From Paenalcaligenes niemegkensis (GTDB lineage Bacteria > Pseudomonadota > Gammaproteobacteria > Burkholderiales > Burkholderiaceae_B), in NCBI RefSeq assembly GCF_022230885.1, contig NZ_JAKGCT010000004.1, positions 186,001-250,000 of the forward strand: DNA of 64,000 nt, in the 5' to 3' direction. The translations under genes were made by a program, and so were the position numbers. Shown here piece by piece: positions 1 to 8,961 of the stretch (its first letter is position 1; every line of letters begins with the position of its first letter). The notes beneath the pieces were generated by a model. It was given only the letters and a program-made list of their open reading frames with translations, was not told the origin of the DNA and ran no database searches.

Positions 1-213
1 AAATTAGGGTTTTACCTTACCTTGTGAAGTTGTTAATAAGCATTGTGTACGCTATATTTTCTCAGTCTTGGATAATAGGCGAGGAACTCCTTCGCCATTT
101 TCTTTGACAACTACGCTATTGAACTCGCTGTTTTCCCATGAATGAGGATGGGCGTTGGGAGAAGAGCTTCAGTAAAAATTACGCCTGATAATAGGGCAGC
201 ACAAGGAAAAATA

Positions 214-1292
214 ATGAGAAGAAAGGAAGCAGGAGGAGCAGTGTGTACCGTTATGAGATTGGCTTTGGCGGGGGCGACAGCAATCGCATCAATGGGGGCC
301 TGGGCTGATGATTCGGTGAACATTTACGGAACCGCAGATATCTGGGCAGGTAGCAGTAAGGAATTGGGCAAGGGGAGCAGTCAGCGGCAACTGCAGTCCG
401 GAGGGATGCAGACTTCGTACTTTGGCTTAAGCGGCAGTGAAAATCTGGGAGACGGGTTAAAGGCAGTCTTTGCCATTGAGGCTTTTATACGTATGAACGA
501 CGGGCAGTTAGGTCGTTACGACGGGGATGACTTTTTTCCCGAAGCGCTTATGCCGGGCTGGAAGGAGACTGGGGACGAATAACGCTGGGACGAACGACCA
601 CGCCTTACTTTATATCGACAATTTTATTTAACCCTTTAGCCGGGTCGTTTGCCTTTTCACCTGCTATTTATTACACCTATATGGGAAACGGTATCGTCGA
701 GGCACCCCTGAAGGGCGATTCCAGTTGGAGCAAATCAGTGCTCTATAACTCTCCTGCTATTGGCGGTATGACGCTAAGCCTGCAATACGCAAGAGGGTCA
801 GCAGAGGAAGCAGTAGATTTGGAAAAAGAAAACGGAGCGCAGAAGCTGGGAGGAAACGTAGTCTACGAGCAGGGCCCTTTCAGTGCAACGGTAGCAATGC
901 AGCAGCTTAATTTTTCAAGAAACGCGGGCGATTTGGGTTCAGACTTTAGGAATCAACGGGCTCTTTTAGCTGGCTTGGCTTATGATTTTTCATCATTTAA
1001 GCTGTATGGCCAATATCAGTCAATACAGAATAAGTACCAAAGTGCCAAGTCTAGAATAAACAGCGCTCAAGTCGGCGTCAGAGTACCGACCAGTACGGCC
1101 GGGGCGGTTCTGGCGTCGTATGCTCATGCAAAAACCTCGGGTTTCGTAAGCGATAGTCGCAACACGTGGGCGGTTGCGTACGAGCATTCCCTTTCAAAGC
1201 GCACACAATTGTACGGAAGCTATTTCCGTGATTCGGTGCGAAGTGCAGGGCAAGGTAGCAATGTTGGTGTAGGTATTAAACACACATTTTAA
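214..1292 (+). CDS. Outer-membrane general porin, frameshifted
   Basis: Trimeric beta-barrel porin of the Burkholderiales type, passively admitting small solutes through the outer membrane. An N-terminal signal peptide ends near AWA-DDSVNIYG, followed by the family-typical opening strand (VNIYGTADIW), the LGDGLKAVFAIE strand, and a C-terminal strand ending in phenylalanine (IKHTF). The reading frame breaks in the T run at 532-537. Restoring one T continues the protein as FFSRSAYAGLEGDWG and joins the two halves into about 359 residues, normal for the family. The ATG at 214 has AAGGA just upstream; an ATG at 253 would also give a good signal peptide. It stands alone and converges on the TetR gene. 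Either an assembly error or a real null allele. Confidence 0.85.
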
Positions 1293-1298
1293 TAGCGG

Positions 1299-1325
1299 GG
1301 AAATGGCGTCGATAATGCCATTTCC
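1299..1325. terminator. Hairpin between porin and tetR
   Basis: Perfect 9-bp stem GGAAATGGC / GCCATTTCC with a 9-nt loop, lying between the convergent porin and TetR genes and touching the TetR stop codon. No long T tract follows on either strand, so a bidirectional terminator role is likely but not certain. Confidence 0.45.
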
Positions 1326-1998
1326 TAAGCCTTGACGCTAGCGAGCACTGTTTGAACGATAGAGTTTCCCCATTGCTTGCGCTGAGCGGCGGACATCAGA
1401 TCTCGCGATAAGAATGCCGATAGCGTGTACTGATTCGACAAATAGAAATAACCCAGACCCATAATGCTCATATACAAGTCGACGGTATCTACATCGGCTC
1501 TGAAGGCCTTTGTTTCTATGCCTTTGCGCACTACGCCCTGAAGCACAGACAGTGCAGGAGAGAGAAATTCGCCCAAAGAGGAACCTATGTTTTTTAGGTG
1601 TTTGCCTTTAAGCAGGTTTTCAGTATTGAGCAAAATAATGAATTCAGGGTTCTTTTGATAGTAGTCCCACATGAATCTCACGATGTCGCTGAGCGCTTGC
1701 TCGGGCGAGTCTGTGTCTAGCGTCAGCGCATGCTCGGCTTGGATCAGTTTGTGATAGACGTTCTTCAATACCGCGGCGAAAAGTTTGTCTTTGTTGCCAA
1801 AGTGGTAGTAGATCAGGCTTTCGTAGCACTTAGCCTGTTTGGCAATATTTTTACTGTTGCTCCAGCATAACCGTTACGGGCAAAAACGAACTCGGCAGCT
1901 TCCAGAATAGTATCGCTGGTAGTGTTGCTGACGCGAGAGCGTCGTGCTGGTTTAGTGGCGCCTAGCGGTTCTTCGTTCTTCGTGTTGGGCAAAGACAT
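1325..1998 (-). CDS. TetR family regulator, frameshifted
   Basis: TetR-type transcription factor, probably a ligand-released repressor of the divergent Rieske oxygenase operon. The N-terminal helix-turn-helix is visible as ILEAAEFVFARNGYAGATVKNIAKQA followed by YESLIYYHFGNK once the frame is repaired; the C-terminal part is a helical ligand domain. The break is in the T run at 1848-1852 (an A run on the coding strand) and one missing A accounts for it, giving about 224 residues. The gene faces the operon at 2221 across an intergenic region containing two matching inverted repeats. The ligand is unknown; by position it should be the operon substrate or an intermediate. Confidence 0.85.
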
Positions 1999-2156
1999 GT
2001 TGGCATCTGCAAAAATAAATAAATAGGTAAGCGCAGCGTGTGGACTTATTGCTCAGTCAATCTACCCCTCAATAATAACTCATACACTCGGCCGTCCCAA
2101 CAATGGGAGATTATTCATAGCGTATACGCTTCATCTAGGTGTAAACACCATTGAAT

Positions 2157-2195
2157 TTGACTGAACACTCAAATAAGATTTGAGTGTTCGCTCAA
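2157..2195. promoter_or_regulatory. Tandem inverted-repeat operators upstream of Rieske operon
   Basis: Two similar 16-bp sites, TTGACTGAACACTCAA at 2157-2172 and TTGAGTGTTCGCTCAA at 2180-2195. Together they also form a perfect 12-bp inverted repeat with a 3-nt spacer (GAACACTCAAAT at 2163-2174 and ATTTGAGTGTTC at 2178-2189). The position between the divergent tetR and the oxygenase start, 25 bp before the ATG, is typical of a TetR operator. Binding by this TetR is inferred. Confidence 0.7.
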
Positions 2196-2220
2196 ATAAG
2201 TAAATGGATAGGAGAAACTG

Positions 2221-3252
2221 ATGCAAAACTATGTGACCAACACGTGGTACCCCTTAACCTGGTCTCGCGATATCGGCCGTGAGCTCAGCGCCCATCGAAT
2301 CATAGAGAAAGATGTCGTGTTATTTCGCAGCACCGAAGGCACAGTCATCGCTATGGAAGATGCCTGCCCTCATCGTTTGCTGCCGCTGTCTATGGGGAAG
2401 CTAAAAGGTGACCATGTGGAGTGTGGTTATCACGGTGTAACTTTTGATTGTGCTGGGTCGTGTGTACGTGTTCCGGGCCAGGATATGGTGCCTGCTAACG
2501 CTCGGGTACAGACCTATCCGACACATGAGAACATGGGCCTGGTCTGGATATGGATGGGAGACCCTGAGCTGGCCGACCCAGCGACCGTATTTGACTTAGA
2601 GCAGTACCATGATCCGAGCTGGACCTCGGTAGAAGGCGATGCGCTGCATATCAGAGCCAACTATCTAAGCCTTGCCGACAACCTCTGTGATCCTGCTCAT
2701 GTCAGCTTTGTTCATCAGACCACCTTAGGAAATGCAGCTGGCGAAGATGTGCCAGTGCAATATGCTCAGGAAGAAGGGAAGATGCTGACGTGGCGCTGGG
2801 TCAACGATGCACCGCCGATTCCTTTGTTTGCCAAGTTCGGCAACTTTAAGGGAAATGTAGACCGCTGGCATTACTACCATTATTACGCCCCGAGCATTGC
2901 GATTATTGATTTTGGTTCAGCTGACACGGGTACGGGAGCTCCAGAAGGGAATCGCGACGATTGCATACAGATTTTCGCCTGCCATTTCATGACACCAGTC
3001 GATCAGGAAAACTCAATTGATCACTGGCTGCATGTCAAAAACTTTAAGGCAGACGAAGAAACCAACCTTGCGCTATCGGCCTCGTTCAGAGAAGCATTTG
3101 CTGAAGACAAAGCCATTCTGGAAGCCATTGAAATTAACGAGAATAAGTACCGTGGACGTAAAAAAATCAAGATAGCGATTGATGCTGCTCCGAGACGTAT
3201 GCGCAAAATGGTTGAGCAAATGAGCGCTGAAGAAAGTTTGGTTGAGGCTTAA
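2221..3252 (+). CDS. Rieske non-heme iron oxygenase, VanA/dicamba-monooxygenase-like
   Basis: Oxygenase component of a multicomponent Rieske system, expected to activate O2 and demethylate or hydroxylate a small substrate. The Rieske 2Fe-2S ligands are C49-P-H51 and C68-x2-H71. The mononuclear iron site is N154-L-C-D157-x2-H160-x4-H165. At 343 residues it matches single-subunit-type VanA, DdmC and related O-demethylases. GGAG lies just upstream of the ATG. It is first in an operon with an electron transfer chain (FAD reductase and adrenodoxin-type ferredoxin) and a formaldehyde dehydrogenase. That combination suggests an O- or N-methyl group as the target. The substrate cannot be read from the sequence. 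Confidence 0.9.
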   Translation: MQNYVTNTWYPLTWSRDIGRELSAHRIIEKDVVLFRSTEGTVIAMEDACPHRLLPLSMGKLKGDHVECGYHGVTFDCAGSCVRVPGQDMVPANARVQTYPTHENMGLVWIWMGDPELADPATVFDLEQYHDPSWTSVEGDALHIRANYLSLADNLCDPAHVSFVHQTTLGNAAGEDVPVQYAQEEGKMLTWRWVNDAPPIPLFAKFGNFKGNVDRWHYYHYYAPSIAIIDFGSADTGTGAPEGNRDDCIQIFACHFMTPVDQENSIDHWLHVKNFKADEETNLALSASFREAFAEDKAILEAIEINENKYRGRKKIKIAIDAAPRRMRKMVEQMSAEESLVEA

Positions 3253-3263
3253 AGGGAATTGTT

Positions 3264-4312
3264 ATGACTGTATTATCCGATCAGCAGACTGTTCCGTTTC
3301 TGCTTGGCTGTAACGGAAGGGGGTGCAGCAGTCTTCATTAGGCAACCCCGTATCGCTGGACGAAATCTCTATTCATGAGCAGTTCAGGCTTGTGAAAGAG
3401 TCAGGGGTATTCGATTATTTTGACCGCATTGCCTTGCGCTCCAACATTGATGAGTACTTAAGTGCTATCGATACCTATGACTTACCGGTTCACAGCGCCA
3501 GTTGGTTCTATAAGCTGGGGCAAGATGACCAGTTGCTCATGGAGAATCTGCAGATCTGCAAAGAAATTGGTGCTCGTTGCCATAACATCATGACCTTCAA
3601 ACACCACCAAGATGGCCATGAGTTATCGGACGGTGAGATTGTGGATCACTACCTGCAGGTCTATGACCAAGGAATGAAACTTGGGGTAGAGCCCAGCTTC
3701 GAGCTGCATGTCAATATGTGGACTGAAGACTTTCTTCGGGTAAGCAGCACCGCTGATCAGGTTCAGGCGCGAGGCGTTCCTTTTAACTTCACGCTGGATT
3801 ACAGCCATGTGGTGTTCAAGATGAACCAGCCCACTGAGTTGGCGCTTTCGCAGGTTGAGGCAGCGGTAGCAAGCGGGGATGTGATTCTTGACCCTTTTGA
3901 GCCTGACTCATTGTGCGACGAATGGCTAAGTAAAAACATAGTGAAATGGACGCAATTGCGTACGGTAGCGCCAAATCAGCCGGCCAACCTATGGCATAAA
4001 AATGAAGATGGACAGTTCGCGCGTGGTATCCAGTACCCCATGGTCAAGCCGGAGCCTGGCGAATGGCATTCGCCTTGGAATGCCTACTTGCTGGAACCTT
4101 CCAAAGAGGCAATACGCAAAGTCTTACGCTATCACATCACACATCCCGAAAGCCCGCTTGCTTATATCACAACCGAGATGATCAATTTGCCTGACTACGG
4201 TTTAGGCGCGCGTTACGACTTGTTTGAACAGAATGTGGCTGCGGCCCGTTTTATTCGCAACGCCTGGAAAGAAATTCAGGCCCTGCATGCAGCAGAGCTG
4301 ATTACCGCTTAA
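3264..4312 (+). CDS. TIM-barrel xylose-isomerase-like protein, frameshifted near start
   Basis: Sugar phosphate isomerase/epimerase (AP-endonuclease family 2) fold, a metal-dependent TIM barrel. Likely metal or acid-base residues are E147 with H149 (FELH) and D179 with H182 (LDYSH). The ATG at 3264 has GGGAA upstream and reads MTVLSDQQTVPFLLGCNG before the G run at 3319-3323. One missing G there restores continuity with the downstream frame, for about 349 residues. Without the repair only a GTG at 3323 would be available, with no ribosome site. It sits between the oxygenase and the formaldehyde dehydrogenase, so it may process the substrate skeleton, but its reaction is unknown. Confidence 0.75.
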
Positions 4313-4329
4313 GTTACTAAGGAAATACC

Positions 4330-5436
4330 ATGAAAACACGAGCAGCCGTAGCCTGGAAGGCAGGAGCGCCATTAACCATTGAAGAGGTTGATTTGGCGGC
4401 CCCCAGGGCAGGAGAAGTCCTGGTTGAAATGAAGGCGACCGGAATTTGTCATACCGATTATTACACCTTGTCAGGCGCTGATCCCGAGGGGTTGTTTCCT
4501 GCGATCCTTGGGCATGAGGGGGCGGGCATCGTACTGGAGACAGGCCCCGGCGTCGTGGGCTTACGTCCCGGTGACCATGTGATTCCGCTCTACACACCTG
4601 AGTGTAGGCAATGTAAGTCGTGCTTATCGCGTAAAACCAATTTATGTACCGCAATACGGTCAACCCAAGGACAAGGCATGATGCCAGATGGCACTTCCCG
4701 CTTTTCACTGGAGGGCCAGCCACTGCATCACTATATGGGTACGTCTACCTTTGCTAACCATATTGTGGTTCCGGAAATTGCCCTGGCGAAAATTCGTAGC
4801 GATGCTCCTTTTGACAAGGTGTGCTATATCGGATGCGGCGTCACCACAGGAATAGGTGCCGTACTTTTCACAGCCAAGGTCGAGGCAGGCGCCAGTGTTG
4901 TGGTCTTTGGCTTGGGTGGCATTGGTTTGAATGTCATCCAGGGAGCCAAAATGGTGGGCGCCGATAAAATCATCGGTGTTGATCTGAACCCCGAGCGCGA
5001 AGCTATGGCCCGGCAATTCGGTATGACTCACTTCGTCAACCCTAATGACGTCGAGAATGTGGTGGATCACATTATTCAGCTCACAGACGGTGGAGCGGAT
5101 TATTCCTTTGAATGTATTGGCAATACCAAAGTCATGCGTCAGGCCCTGGAGTGCTGTCATCGTGGCTGGGGGCAGTCGATTATTATTGGTGTGGCAGAGG
5201 CAGGGGCCGAAATCTCTACCCGTCCTTTTCAACTGGTGACAGGCCGCGAATGGAAAGGCTCTGCTTTTGGCGGTGCCCGCGGACGTACCGATGTACCAAA
5301 AATCGTTGACTGGTATATGGAAGGTAAGCTCGATATCGATAGCCTGATCACGCATACCTTGTCGCTCGACGAAATCAATCATGGCTTTGACCTCATGACA
5401 CGAGGTGAATCCATACGTTCAGTGGTGGTGTACTAA
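4330..5436 (+). CDS. frmA: S-(hydroxymethyl)glutathione dehydrogenase / class III alcohol dehydrogenase
   Basis: Oxidises the formaldehyde-glutathione adduct to S-formylglutathione with NAD+. Zinc-dependent MDR fold of 368 residues with the catalytic zinc site starting C40-H41 and H62-E63, a structural zinc cluster of four cysteines ([15 protein letters not shown]) and the nucleotide-binding GLGGIG motif. The segment [20 protein letters not shown] and the [12 protein letters not shown] block are close to E. coli FrmA, and the Arg-x2-Thr-Gln-Gly-x-Gly stretch fits class III. It lies 17 bp after the TIM-barrel gene and overlaps the reductase by one base. Its place in a demethylase operon fits removal of the formaldehyde released. 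No S-formylglutathione hydrolase is nearby. Confidence 0.92.
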   Translation: MKTRAAVAWKAGAPLTIEEVDLAAPRAGEVLVEMKATGICHTDYYTLSGADPEGLFPAILGHEGAGIVLETGPGVVGLRPGDHVIPLYTPECRQCKSCLSRKTNLCTAIRSTQGQGMMPDGTSRFSLEGQPLHHYMGTSTFANHIVVPEIALAKIRSDAPFDKVCYIGCGVTTGIGAVLFTAKVEAGASVVVFGLGGIGLNVIQGAKMVGADKIIGVDLNPEREAMARQFGMTHFVNPNDVENVVDHIIQLTDGGADYSFECIGNTKVMRQALECCHRGWGQSIIIGVAEAGAEISTRPFQLVTGREWKGSAFGGARGRTDVPKIVDWYMEGKLDIDSLITHTLSLDEINHGFDLMTRGESIRSVVVY

Positions 5437-6656
5437 TGAATGGGCGCGTCGTAATTCTTGGGGCAGGGCAAGCGGGGGGCAGCGCGGCTGCCTTGCTACG
5501 TCAACATGGCTATCAGGGATCAGTGACACTGGTAGGAGAAGAGTTTGAGCCGCCTTATCAGCGTCCTCCTCTTTCTAAAGCGTGGCTCAAAGGGCAGGTG
5601 TCTGCTGGCGATCTCTATATGAAGCCCGTCTCTTTCTATGCTGATAAGCAGATTGATCTGCGGCTGGGACGGCGCGCTTTGCAAGTGGATCCACAGCAGA
5701 AAAGGGTGCACTTTGATGATGATTCCTATTTGGAGTTCGATCATCTGATTCTGGCATGTGGTGCTCGCGCACGGCATCTAAGCAATGTCGATACGTCGTT
5801 GAAAGGAGTTCATTATTTGCGCAGCATGGCGCATGCCAGCAGTCTTAAAGAAACCTTGGCCAGCAGCCGCCACTTGGTGATTGTAGGCGGGGGTTTTATT
5901 GGTTTGGAAGTGGCAGCTTCAGCCAGGGCCTTAGGGGTAGAGGTCACCGTACTCGAGCGCGAACCCAGACTTCTTTCCCGGCTGGCGTCTCAAACGGTTT
6001 CCAGCTATTTGTTTGAGCTGCATCGTTCGCAAGAGGTTCGTATTTTGCAGAATGTGGAGCTGGCAGCGATTGAAGGTTCGGGAACTGTTCAGGCCGTCAT
6101 ACTGAGCGATGGTCAGCGGCTGGAGTGCGATACCGTGTTGATCGGTATCGGATCCATTCCCAATGCTGAGCTGGCGCAGCAGTCAGGTCTGCATTGTGAT
6201 CAGGGGGTGATTGTTGATGATTCTGCATTAAGCAGCAACCCTGCGGTTTCGGCTATTGGCGATATGACGCGCCGGCCGGCTATCGGTGCGGGTTCGGCGC
6301 TGGTCCGACTGGAAAGTGTGCCAAGTTCGCTAGAGCAGGCCAGGCAGGTAGCCTTGAGGCTGTGTGGGAAACCAGCTGCAGCGCAGGAGCTGCCCTGGTT
6401 TTGGTCTGATCAATACAGCACGAAGCTGCAGATGGCCGGCTTGACCATAGGCTCAACCCGCACGGTTGTTCGAGGCAATATCCAAGAAGGCCGGTTCTCC
6501 GTTTTCCATTTTGCAGCCACCACACTTGTTGCGGCAGAGTGCATCAACTCACCACGGGATTTCATGGTTGCACGTAAAGCTATCGTGGCAGCGCCAGAAG
6601 TCGATATAGAAGCCCTGGAAAGCTCCCAGGAGACGCTTGAAACCGTGCTGGCGTAA
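5436..6656 (+). CDS. FAD-dependent ferredoxin reductase
   Basis: Transfers electrons from NAD(P)H through FAD to the 2Fe-2S ferredoxin encoded next. Two Rossmann motifs are seen, GAGQAGGSAA for FAD at the N terminus and GGGFIGLE for the nicotinamide cofactor in the middle, plus SAIGDM near residue 273. At 406 residues it matches putidaredoxin, rhodocoxin and dicamba-monooxygenase reductases. The start codon overlaps the stop of frmA (TAATG), implying translational coupling. It supplies reductase function for the Rieske oxygenase at 2221; supply to a P450 is possible in this family, but no P450 is present here. Confidence 0.9.
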   Translation: MNGRVVILGAGQAGGSAAALLRQHGYQGSVTLVGEEFEPPYQRPPLSKAWLKGQVSAGDLYMKPVSFYADKQIDLRLGRRALQVDPQQKRVHFDDDSYLEFDHLILACGARARHLSNVDTSLKGVHYLRSMAHASSLKETLASSRHLVIVGGGFIGLEVAASARALGVEVTVLEREPRLLSRLASQTVSSYLFELHRSQEVRILQNVELAAIEGSGTVQAVILSDGQRLECDTVLIGIGSIPNAELAQQSGLHCDQGVIVDDSALSSNPAVSAIGDMTRRPAIGAGSALVRLESVPSSLEQARQVALRLCGKPAAAQELPWFWSDQYSTKLQMAGLTIGSTRTVVRGNIQEGRFSVFHFAATTLVAAECINSPRDFMVARKAIVAAPEVDIEALESSQETLETVLA

Positions 6657-6684
6657 TTTTAATAAGCCCATTACTTAAGGGTCG

Positions 6685-7011
6685 ATGACGATGGTAAATG
6701 TTACATACATAGAATTTGACGGCACAAAGCACGAAGTGCAAGTGGAAGTCGGTAATAGTTTAATGAAAGGAGCCGTGTATAACGGTGTTCCTGGCATTGA
6801 TGCGGAGTGTGGCGGGGCATGTGCGTGTGCAACCTGTCACGTTTACATAGAAGGCGAGTGGTTTGACCGCCTTCCCGGCGCCCAGGACGAAGAAAGCGGC
6901 ATGCTTGAGTTTGCCAATGAGCCTCAGGAGCGTTCTCGTCTTTCATGTCAAATCAAGGTCACTTCGGATATGGATGGATTGGTCGTGCGTATGCCGGAGT
7001 TCCAGAGTTAA
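6685..7011 (+). CDS. 2Fe-2S ferredoxin, adrenodoxin/putidaredoxin type
   Basis: Small soluble electron carrier between the preceding FAD reductase and the Rieske oxygenase. Cluster ligands are C42-x5-C48-x2-C51 and C88 (LSCQIK). At 108 residues it is normal for vertebrate-type ferredoxins of P450 and DdmB systems. AAGGG lies before the ATG at 6685; a second in-frame ATG at 6691 is a possible start. The gene follows the reductase by 28 bp. An adrenodoxin-type ferredoxin paired with a VanA-like oxygenase is the dicamba-type three-component arrangement rather than the two-component VanAB type. Confidence 0.92.
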   Translation: MTMVNVTYIEFDGTKHEVQVEVGNSLMKGAVYNGVPGIDAECGGACACATCHVYIEGEWFDRLPGAQDEESGMLEFANEPQERSRLSCQIKVTSDMDGLVVRMPEFQS

Positions 7012-7081
7012 GGAAACAGGGGCTGCCCAAAAGGGAGGCTTAGCGTGCAGTGACACTTGAGAGGTCAAACAGGAGACAAGA

Positions 7082-7813
7082 ATGCATAATATACAGATAC
7101 TTTCTTTTATACGTGAGCAAGCGATACAACAGCGTCAGGGGCACCCGGGGCCCCGGCCATTTAAAGCCGCCAAGACGGCGCACTTGATTATTGATATGCA
7201 AAACGGCTTTTTAGAGCCAGGAGCCGCAGTCGAAGTGCCGATGGCCAGAGAAATCGTAGGCAACGTAAATCGCATTAGTCTGGCAGTCAGACAGGCGGGA
7301 GGCATCAATGCCTTCCTGCGTTTTACCCATGATCCTGCTGAGAAACGCCCCTGGAACAGCTGGTATTATTCTTTATGCAGTCCCCAGGTATCGGCAGAAC
7401 GGCGGAATGCATTTACTCGCGGGGCTCACGAGGGCGAACTATGGCCAGGTCTTGACGTGAGCGATGACGACTGGATTTTAGATAAAACACGTTTTAGTGC
7501 TTTTGTGCAGGGTACCTGTGATCTGGATCAGCGTTTGCAAGAGGCTGGTATCGAAACAGTCATTATCAGTGGGACGCTGACTAACTGCTGCTCAGAAGCT
7601 ACAGCCCGGGATGCACATCAGCTAGGCTACAACGTGATGTTTTTAACCGATGCCAATGCAGCCTTGTCTGACGAAGAGCACAACGCATCCCTAAACAACT
7701 TGTACGTCAACTTTGCCGATCTGGTGGCTACAGATGAATTGCTTAGCTTGCTGGGAGAACAGCGAAAGTCGACGGAAACTCCGGTAAAGGCTGCCTTTGA
7801 GATGCCCGTTTAA
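7082..7813 (+). CDS. Isochorismatase-family cysteine hydrolase
   Basis: Hydrolase of the isochorismatase-like superfamily, whose members cleave amides, carbamoyl groups or enol ethers. The Asp-Lys-Cys triad is visible: D38 in LIIDMQN, K135 in LDKTRF and a cysteine in TNCCSEATARDA (C169/C170, the second aligning with the usual nucleophile). The length of 243 residues is slightly long, with an N-terminal extension of about 30. It is the last gene of the operon, 70 bp after the ferredoxin. Hydrolysis of an amide or carbamoyl intermediate after demethylation is plausible, but substrate and order are not shown. Confidence 0.8.
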   Translation: MHNIQILSFIREQAIQQRQGHPGPRPFKAAKTAHLIIDMQNGFLEPGAAVEVPMAREIVGNVNRISLAVRQAGGINAFLRFTHDPAEKRPWNSWYYSLCSPQVSAERRNAFTRGAHEGELWPGLDVSDDDWILDKTRFSAFVQGTCDLDQRLQEAGIETVIISGTLTNCCSEATARDAHQLGYNVMFLTDANAALSDEEHNASLNNLYVNFADLVATDELLSLLGEQRKSTETPVKAAFEMPV

Positions 7814-7832
7814 CCCTGAATTTGATATATGC

Positions 7833-7855
7833 AACGAACAAATAATTGGTTCGTT
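7833..7855. promoter_or_regulatory. Inverted repeat upstream of sulfate transporter
   Basis: AACGAAC and GTTCGTT are separated by 9 bp, about 60 bp before the sulfate-binding protein gene. It could be an operator for sulfur control (CysB sites are poorly conserved) or for another regulator. No regulator gene is adjacent. Confidence 0.3.
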
Positions 7856-7913
7856 TCGCTTGGGGTGCTTGCTAGACTGAATTTACGTTTTTATTTAAGT
7901 CTAGAGAGCCACC

Positions 7914-8933
7914 ATGAAAAAAAGAGCAACACCTGCCAGGGCCGCCATAGTGGCCCTGGCAACAGTTTTAACGCTTAGCGCCTCCTTTGCCCAAGCAGCA
8001 AATATTGAACTGCTTAACGTATCCTACGATCCAACACGTGAACTCTACGTGCAGTTCAGTGCCGCCTTTCAGGAGCACTATAAAAAAGAAACGGGCGACA
8101 CCGTCCAGATCAATGTATCGCATGGTGGATCAAGCCGCCAGGCCCGCACAGTGCTTGACGGTGTGCAGGCTGATGTAGTCACGTTAGGACTGTCTTCCGA
8201 TATCGATGAGATCGCAAACTCGTCTTTGATCCATAAAGATTGGCAGAAGAGACTGGCTGACAATAGCACTCCCTATACGTCCACGATCGTATTGCTGGTG
8301 CGTAAAGGAAATCCTAAAGAGATTAAAGACTGGGATGATTTGGCTCGGCCAGGCATTAATGTGATTACTCCTAATCCTAAAACGTCGGCTGGCGCACGCT
8401 GGAACTATCTTGCCGCTTGGCTTCACGCACTAAAGCAGCCTGATGGCAGCGAGGAAAAGGCTCGCGAGTTCGTAAAGACCATCTATAAGAACGTCAGCGT
8501 ATTAGATACCGGGGCACGCGGATCAACCACTACCTTTGTCGAGCGTGGCATTGGCGATGTATTGATTGCCTGGGAAAACGAAGCCCTGCTTTCAGTTAAG
8601 GATTTAGGCCCGGATAAGTTCGACATTGTCATTCCCAGTAGCAGCATTTTGGCTGAGCCCCCGGTAGCGGTGGTTGACGCAAATGTCGATAAGCGGGGCA
8701 CACGCAAGGCCGCAGAAGCCTATCTGAATTATTTATACTCTCCTGAAGGGCAAGAGCTGGCGGCGAAAAACTTTTACCGTCCGCGGCTTGCGGAAGTCGC
8801 CGAGCGATATGCTGATCAATACCCGCCACTGACTCTCTACACAGTTGATGATGATCTGGGCGGCTGGACCCTAACTCAGGAAAAGCACTTCAGTGAAGGC
8901 GGTATTTTTGATCAGATCTACCTGAGCAAATAA
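7914..8933 (+). CDS. sbp: Sulfate ABC transporter substrate-binding protein
   Basis: Periplasmic sulfate (or thiosulfate) receptor of the CysUWA importer encoded directly downstream. It has a cleavable signal peptide (ending near [10 protein letters not shown]). The body shows family landmarks such as [12 protein letters not shown], the [10 protein letters not shown] anion-binding segment, QADVVTLGL and the WENEA region. At 339 residues it is standard. It opens a four-gene operon, with 28 bp to cysT, and the upstream inverted repeat may be the control site. Distinguishing Sbp from CysP by eye is uncertain. Confidence 0.92.
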   Translation: MKKRATPARAAIVALATVLTLSASFAQAANIELLNVSYDPTRELYVQFSAAFQEHYKKETGDTVQINVSHGGSSRQARTVLDGVQADVVTLGLSSDIDEIANSSLIHKDWQKRLADNSTPYTSTIVLLVRKGNPKEIKDWDDLARPGINVITPNPKTSAGARWNYLAAWLHALKQPDGSEEKAREFVKTIYKNVSVLDTGARGSTTTFVERGIGDVLIAWENEALLSVKDLGPDKFDIVIPSSSILAEPPVAVVDANVDKRGTRKAAEAYLNYLYSPEGQELAAKNFYRPRLAEVAERYADQYPPLTLYTVDDDLGGWTLTQEKHFSEGGIFDQIYLSK

Positions 8934-8961
8934 TGGTGATGCGTATCAAGGAGTTCCTACG

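Noticed and set aside
142..1292. Porin read as two separate genes
   Set aside because: The second piece has no start or ribosome site, and one T restores a continuous porin.
4202..5382. Two antisense open frames opposite frmA
   Set aside because: frmA is an unambiguous full-length enzyme with conserved motifs; the antisense products look like random translation.
5436..7011. Reductase and ferredoxin as partners of a cytochrome P450
   Set aside because: No P450 heme-binding motif occurs in the window, whereas a Rieske oxygenase is in the same operon.
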